This document shows positions 59,525-64,000 of a stretch of DNA of 64,000 bases, one piece after another. The DNA is from Bacteroidota bacterium (GTDB lineage: Bacteria; Bacteroidota; Bacteroidia; Bacteroidales; VadinHA17). The position numbers and the translations under genes are program-made. Positions within the stretch are counted from its first letter, which is position 1; each line of letters starts with the position of its first letter. The notes below the pieces were generated by a model. That model was not told where the DNA came from and searched no databases. It was given only the letters and a program-made list of their open reading frames with translations. The stretch is from assembly GCA_016718875.1 (NCBI GenBank), contig JADKBL010000001.1, forward strand, positions 124,001-188,000. Reading direction: 5' to 3'.

Positions 59525-61978
59525 TTAGTTATTCTGGTTGATCCAGTTGCCGAACTTCTGTTTAAATGGAACTCTATCTTTTTCCCTTGTACTTACGGAT
59601 TTGATTTCATGTGGTTTAAAATCGAAAAAAACCTTATAGGAAAGTGTCGGAATTATAGGAAACAGACTTAACTGATAAAGCGATAGCGGTGCATATTCGC
59701 CTCCCCATTCCGACAAAAATATTTCACCGGTATTATTCGAATTGTAATAGTAATAAACCGGATTATGCCTGTTATAAACATTATAAACAGAAAAATTCCA
59801 GATCGCCTTATTCTTCCTCTTTTTTGTAAGTGTAGAATAACTGAGTCCTATATCCAGCCTGTGATAATCTCTCATTTCTGAACTGTTCCTTTCACCATAG
59901 ATCAGTGCTTCATAATAATAACTATTTCCTTCAAAATTGTTCTCCAGTGATGGCACATAATATCTGCCGATAGCCGGGGTGAAGGGCAGGCCCGTCTGGT
60001 AAACCCATAGCAAATTGAAGGAGAGTTTTTCATTGAGTTTGTAACTGATATTCAAAGAGAGTGAATTTGGCCTGTTATAATCAAAAATATATTTTACCCC
60101 GTTATTAATATTCGGATACTGACGTGTTGTCCTGGTACGCGAATAACTTACGAAACCTGTCCATTTTCCGGAGTTCTTCCTTACAAGAAATTCTGCACCA
60201 ACAGATTCTCCTTTCCCGCCGGACTCTATTTTTGTAGCCCATGTTTCATCTCCCATCAGATTTGTATATCCCTCCCTGAAGGTGGAAAGGTCAGACATAT
60301 TCTTATAGTAAAGATTTATTTCAGAGCTGAACATATCATTCCTGTAATCGCCGTTCCATCCGAAAGTGTACTGATCAGACTTTGCTGCCGGAACCTTTTT
60401 ACCGGCAGGAATCCATACCTCATTATTCATAATACTTCCTGTGGTGAATGCAAGATGAGAGAATTGCGATACCCTCATGTAACTTGCATTCAATACATGA
60501 TTTTTTGCAACAGAGAGGTTTATATTTATCCTTGGTTCAAGTGAAAAACGCATGTAATCATTAGTAATATAGTTTACGAATCTCAATCCCAAAGTAGCCG
60601 TACTATTCCTGAGAAAGGTAATTTTATTATCAGTGTACAGGGCAGTCTCGAGTGAATTTGAAATATCAGAAGTTTGCTGAGTTGTCCTAGTGGATATGTA
60701 TGAATCGTTGGGAGAAAACCTTAATAACGAAGTGTGCAGACCAAAATCCATCGTCCAGTTCTTAAGTGCATTATATTTCCAGTCGGACCGGTAAGAAAGA
60801 TCCTGAACTGCAGAGATATAACGGATCCTTAATTTTGATGTATCGGCTGCATTGGTTAAGGTATACTTCATTGACTCCTTCAGACGGTAACGGGTAAATG
60901 AGATCTTGTTTGAAGCATAAAGCTTTGGAGAAACAATTGAGTTTAAGCGTGCGGACACCAGCCAGTTGCCCCACACATTGCTCAGACGGTATTTTTCACC
61001 GGAGTTTGTTCCACTGCGCGACCAGTAATTAAGATAATCATCTCCCTGGTAAACGTTCAGACTAAAGCTGTTCTTATTATCCGGCTTCCAGGTAAACTTA
61101 CCGTTGATATCATGAAAACCATATGAAACAATATAATTGCTTCCCCCCGATAATGAACTGGCAAAGGCCATTAACGGATCGATCATTGTTTTTCTGCCTG
61201 TAATTATAAAAGTTGAATTCTCTATCTTCAACGGACCCTCAAGAGTGAAGGAGGCATCGGTGATCCCTATCCCCAGCGACCCTTTAAGCCCTGAATTATT
61301 TCCTTCTCTCTGGGTAATATCAACAACTGAAGAGAGTTTCCCTCCATAGCGCGCTGGAAAACCTCCTTTGTAGACATCAATATTGTTAATTATATCGGGA
61401 TTGAAGACTGACATAAATCCTCCAAGATGATTCACATAAATAAGAGGTACATTATCAAACAGGTATAGATTCTGTCCCGGATCACCTCCCCTGACCAGCA
61501 TCAGGCTTGAGCCCTCATTCTGATAACTTATACCGGGCATAAGCTGCAGACTTTTAATTACATCAGGCTTGCCACCAATAGAAGGTATCTGTGTCATCTG
61601 CTGATAATTTATTGTGGCAATATTAAACCTGGGAGTGCGGGAAGCTGAAACGATCACTTCATCCAGCTGTTCAGTGTCAGGGCTTAGGAATACATTAATA
61701 ATTGTGTCTTTCTTAAGATCGAAAGCTGTCAGGTAGTTTTTATAACCTAAATAGGAAATCTGCAAAGAGGAACCGGCATTTACAGCAATGCTGAAATATC
61801 CGTTGTAATCGCTTGAAATTCCATGTATTGTTCCCTGCTCAACTATATTTGCGCCAATAAGATTTTCACCGCTGAGTTTATCTTTTACAGAGCCGGAAAT
61901 TCTTATCTGCTGCTGCGCAATCAGCGGAGAAGTAAGAATAATGAAAATGAGAGTCAGTTTAATTATATGAGTGCGCAT
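59525..61978 (-). CDS. TonB-dependent receptor with carboxypeptidase-regulatory-like N-domain
   Basis: 817 residues with signal peptide (LIFIILTSPLIA). A CarboxypepD-regulatory-like domain (about 25-105, ISGSVKDKLSGENLIGANIV), a plug domain (about 120-225 with IKSLQLMPGISY and RGGDPGQNLYLFDNVPL) and a 22-strand barrel follow. No TonB-box sequence can be defined with confidence. It lacks a SusD partner; instead a DUF4249 lipoprotein and a small barrel are encoded just upstream in the same direction. This set is a frequent Bacteroidota uptake module, with substrate unknown (iron chelates or peptides are common guesses). Confidence 0.9.
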   Translation of the reverse strand: MRTHIIKLTLIFIILTSPLIAQQQIRISGSVKDKLSGENLIGANIVEQGTIHGISSDYNGYFSIAVNAGSSLQISYLGYKNYLTAFDLKKDTIINVFLSPDTEQLDEVIVSASRTPRFNIATINYQQMTQIPSIGGKPDVIKSLQLMPGISYQNEGSSLMLVRGGDPGQNLYLFDNVPLIYVNHLGGFMSVFNPDIINNIDVYKGGFPARYGGKLSSVVDITQREGNNSGLKGSLGIGITDASFTLEGPLKIENSTFIITGRKTMIDPLMAFASSLSGGSNYIVSYGFHDINGKFTWKPDNKNSFSLNVYQGDDYLNYWSRSGTNSGEKYRLSNVWGNWLVSARLNSIVSPKLYASNKISFTRYRLKESMKYTLTNAADTSKLRIRYISAVQDLSYRSDWKYNALKNWTMDFGLHTSLLRFSPNDSYISTRTTQQTSDISNSLETALYTDNKITFLRNSTATLGLRFVNYITNDYMRFSLEPRININLSVAKNHVLNASYMRVSQFSHLAFTTGSIMNNEVWIPAGKKVPAAKSDQYTFGWNGDYRNDMFSSEINLYYKNMSDLSTFREGYTNLMGDETWATKIESGGKGESVGAEFLVRKNSGKWTGFVSYSRTRTTRQYPNINNGVKYIFDYNRPNSLSLNISYKLNEKLSFNLLWVYQTGLPFTPAIGRYYVPSLENNFEGNSYYYEALIYGERNSSEMRDYHRLDIGLSYSTLTKKRKNKAIWNFSVYNVYNRHNPVYYYYNSNNTGEIFLSEWGGEYAPLSLYQLSLFPIIPTLSYKVFFDFKPHEIKSVSTREKDRVPFKQKFGNWINQNN

Positions 61979-61987
61979 TTTACCAGA

Positions 61988-62873
61988 TTAATTGCCCGGA
62001 TAAATTGTATCCGATTTCACTAAACTATAACCTGCAAATATTCCATAGCCGCCATTGATATTTGAGTAAAGCGGGAAAGCTGTTGTGGATGCAGCCATAA
62101 ACTCAGGATACCGGCCTAACTCGTACAGGTATTTCTGCTTTACAAACCTGTAATAATTCTGACTGACCGAACGCAATTCAAGTATTACCGGATAGAGATC
62201 AGTATGCATAGGCTCTCCATTCATACTCGAAGCCGAACCGGTAAAGTAGTTGATTGTCATTGAATAATCTGAACCCTTTGATTGATTCATTACTGAATAA
62301 TGCCAGGGGCAGACCTTCGTTTAACAGAACCGGATCAGTAATGGTTTTGAGGGAGGCAATACTTTCATATCTGTTGCGTAAAAGTCTGATAACTACTTCA
62401 TAATATTGTTTTACTGAGGGGTCATTTGTAAAAGTGAACTTAACTGCAGGATAAGTCATCCCCTCTTCATCCTTTCCTGCAATATCAATATGAATTATGT
62501 CAGACATTGCAGCAGGAACTGGTATTGAATCGCTGCCTGAAGCCGGTTCATAGCCGGGTATGTATACTTCACATTTATAGGTCTTAAGAGGTTCAACAAT
62601 TAATGAAGATGAATACATTCCTTTATTCAGGAAGGTCAGGGTCTCCTTATACTCCCCGTCAACAAAGAGTAAAACTTCAGCATTATTTATTAAGGCCAGT
62701 TGATTTGTATCGAGTTTCCCCGCGAGTGAAACCTGCACTTTTAGTGTACTGTCTTTAATCAGAATACTATTTATAACCGGTTCTGATTGTAATTCGGGGA
62801 ACTGATCCGTAACAAGCTCCCTGCAGGAAACCAGAAATATAAGAATCATAAATAAATAGCCGGGATGTTTCAT
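61988..62873 (-). pseudogene. DUF4249 lipoprotein, split by a one-base frameshift
   Basis: From the ATG at 62873 the signal YLFMILIFLVSC gives a lipoprotein. The body shows the DUF4249 order: PVINSILIKDSTLKVQVSLAG, AEVLLFVDGEYKETL and YKCEVYIPGYEPASGSDSIP. The frame changes at a C3/G3 run at 62274-62276; removing one base joins LFSNESIKG to SDYSMTINYFTGS and then to LELRSVSQNYYRF and NGGYGIFAGYS, giving about 294 residues. DUF4249 proteins accompany TonB-dependent receptors, here the next gene, 9 bases downstream. Confidence 0.82.
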
Positions 62874-62907
62874 CTGTGTTACCAGGTAAATTTTGAATGA
62901 AAGAGCA

Positions 62908-63480
62908 TCAGAAGTTAATATTGACCTTATACGAAAACACCGATTTTTTACCATTCTGGAACCTCAGGTTTGAGAATTTGTAGAAAAGATCAAAACTGAT
63001 TTTTTTGTTTTTGGTATATAAGGATAAACCAGGCGCAGCATAGTATCCGAATTTGTCAGCACGGATTGGAACCGGATTATAGGTTGCAGTTATTTCCCTC
63101 CAGTAGTGGAAATAGTAAGGAGAAGCTTCTGCAAAGATCTGAAATCTGCTGTAGGCCGGATATGTGTACCTTGCAAAAATGCCGACCCTGTAATTAAAGA
63201 AATTAATAATTGAAACGTTATAGTGGAGAGGAAAAGAGCAGGAAAATTCTATCCCTGATGTAAGATTCTTTGTAATCCTGTTCCCATAACGCAGAGCAGC
63301 AATGTTATACATATATCTGAGCCCTCCGGTCTGAAATAAAGTTTCATTGAGAATTGGATTTAACTGGAGCCCGATCTGGTTTTTCTTATAAATCCTTATT
63401 GTATCCCGGCTCTCCTGTGAAGCCAGTACTCTTGGAAGCATTAAAAGGATGATAGCAATGAGAATGACTTTAATCTGCAT
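62908..63480 (-). CDS. Small outer-membrane beta-barrel protein
   Basis: 190 residues from the ATG at 63480, where a signal peptide (VILIAIILLMLPRVLASQ) starts; the longer reading from 63519 is less likely. The mature part has eight or so amphipathic strands (YMYNIAALRYGN, FARYTYPAYSRFQIFAEA) and ends SYKVNINF with a terminal aromatic residue. It precedes DUF4249 and the TonB receptor by 34 bases and is probably part of that operon. Confidence 0.75.
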   Translation of the reverse strand: MQIKVILIAIILLMLPRVLASQESRDTIRIYKKNQIGLQLNPILNETLFQTGGLRYMYNIAALRYGNRITKNLTSGIEFSCSFPLHYNVSIINFFNYRVGIFARYTYPAYSRFQIFAEASPYYFHYWREITATYNPVPIRADKFGYYAAPGLSLYTKNKKISFDLFYKFSNLRFQNGKKSVFSYKVNINF

Positions 63481-63808
63481 TTCTGTCTGCCGGTACTTTT
63501 TTGTTTCGGATTGTAGCATAGATCCTGAATATATTGAATCTGGTTAATCAACGGGGAAGTGGCAAAAAAGTATGTGTCTGGCGTCATTGCTTAGACCTAA
63601 GGGACCGGCATACTGTGTTACCCGGCGAAACATACGGGCACGGTCCAGGTTTATTACTTCACTGTCCACCAGCAGCCAAAATGTATTGTAGAGCACTCAA
63701 AATTCTATTGTCAGGAAAATGTTTGTGAGTAGAGAACAATAATTGTGACAGCCTGCCTCCGTCTAAATCGGGGAGCTTTTGAATTATACCGTCCGTGTTT
63801 ACCAAAGT
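63481..63808. other. 328-base intergenic region without a recognisable gene
   Basis: Between the barrel gene and the Fic fragment I see no conserved frame, tRNA or clear promoter. A 195-base open frame at 63534-63728 is rich in Cys and His but matches nothing I know. The base composition in 63570-63700 is higher in GC than its surroundings, which might mark a mobile-element scar. Confidence 0.4.
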
Positions 63809-64000
63809 CTATTTTTTCGCAAATTCTAATAAAGGCTTATAATCATCATTGTCAGCTTTATAGATAGCGTCTAAGTATTCCTTCCTTATTGGATTTTTCT
63901 TTGATAAATCCGAATGTCCCCAGGAAAACACTGGTCTATTAAATAGCTTTGAAATCATGATATCAGCAGCAAGTCTCGAGTGGCGTCCGTTCCCATTTGG
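63809..64000 (-). CDS. Fic-family 'mobile mystery protein B', C-terminal fragment
   Basis: The frame enters from the right edge and ends at 63809. PNGNGRHSRLAADIM is the second half of the Fic active-site motif HPFxxGNGR; the following FSWGHSDLS and the end RKEYLDAIYKADNDDYKPLL are those of mobile mystery protein B, a Fic protein associated with a MerR/Xre-like protein A in mobile regions. The catalytic histidine and the N-terminus lie outside the window. It may modify a target by AMP transfer. The gene supports the accessory nature of this end of the window. Confidence 0.8.
   Translation of the reverse strand, partial: PNGNGRHSRLAADIMISKLFNRPVFSWGHSDLSKKNPIRKEYLDAIYKADNDDYKPLLEFAKK

Noticed and set aside
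63534..63728. 64-residue open frame with several Cys and His
   Set aside because: No similarity that I recognise, no ribosome-binding site, unnatural composition, and it lies in a gap that shows no conserved frame.

Overview
The window comes from the chromosome of a Bacteroidota bacterium, probably a Bacteroidales/Marinilabiliales-like environmental lineage. The evidence is family content: a TonB-dependent receptor with a DUF4249 lipoprotein, DUF3078, a DUF1987/SiaC protein, two FISUMP-domain proteins, a BACON-like lipoprotein and many short lipoproteins. Several promoters match the Bacteroidota -7 consensus TAnnTTTG and most genes lack a Shine-Dalgarno. Codon use is AT-leaning. The exact taxon cannot be set from the sequence alone.

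Layout. 1-13.7 kb: the end of a mannose-6-phosphate isomerase-like gene, then secreted carbohydrate enzymes (GH106-like, GH28, later GH78) interleaved with housekeeping genes (NAD-binding protein, MBL hydrolase, DUF4180, lysoplasmalogenase, HerA-like ATPase, DUF3078). 13.9-28.7 kb: a large carotenoid region. It holds a CrtI-type desaturase with a squalene/phytoene synthase-family protein and a GT4, then an opposite-strand pentaheme cytochrome with a heme-motif outer-membrane protein. The main operon follows: crtB-idi-crtZ-crtYcd-cruF-like-acyltransferase-GT2-TPR-crtI/crtD-like-photolyase. 28.8-42.5 kb: DAK2-DegV fusion, DUF1295 protein, a second GH106-like lipoprotein, an FAD oxidoreductase, a FISUMP lipoprotein, a beta-barrel protein, a zinc-ribbon/SPFH pair and a GH2 enzyme. 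42.6-52.8 kb: mostly core genes (tRNA-Gln, DUF1987, class II FBP aldolase, TolC/membrane-fusion pair, tsaB, DUF3108, efp, SpoIIE-type phosphatase, tyrS, cvpA). 53-64 kb: accessory region with tRNA-Arg, small lipoproteins, a hemopexin-repeat protein, a nest of dispersed repeats with a GIY-YIG nuclease relic, a DJ-1/PfpI gene, a TonB receptor/DUF4249/beta-barrel set and the end of a Fic-type 'mobile mystery protein B'.

How the genes fit together. The carotenoid operon encodes enough steps to predict a monocyclic, 3-hydroxylated, 1'-hydroxylated xanthophyll of saproxanthin type that may be glycosylated and acylated. Idi supplies precursor, CrtB and CrtI make lycopene, CrtYcd cyclises one end, CruF-like hydrates the other, a CrtD-like desaturase may act at 3',4', CrtZ hydroxylates the ring, and GT2 plus acyltransferase (CruC/CruD-like) finish it. 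No crtE (GGPP synthase), no crtW and no obvious regulator lies in the window. The adjacent photolyase fits a photoprotection theme. The GH106, GH28, GH78 and GH2 genes suggest use of rhamnose-containing pectin-like glycans without a local SusC/SusD pair.

Five otherwise well-conserved genes are split by single-base indels in short homopolymers (heme-motif outer-membrane protein, photolyase, GH106-like lipoprotein, DJ-1/PfpI, DUF4249). They look more like residual assembly errors than true gene decay, although one site also matches a -1 slippery heptamer.
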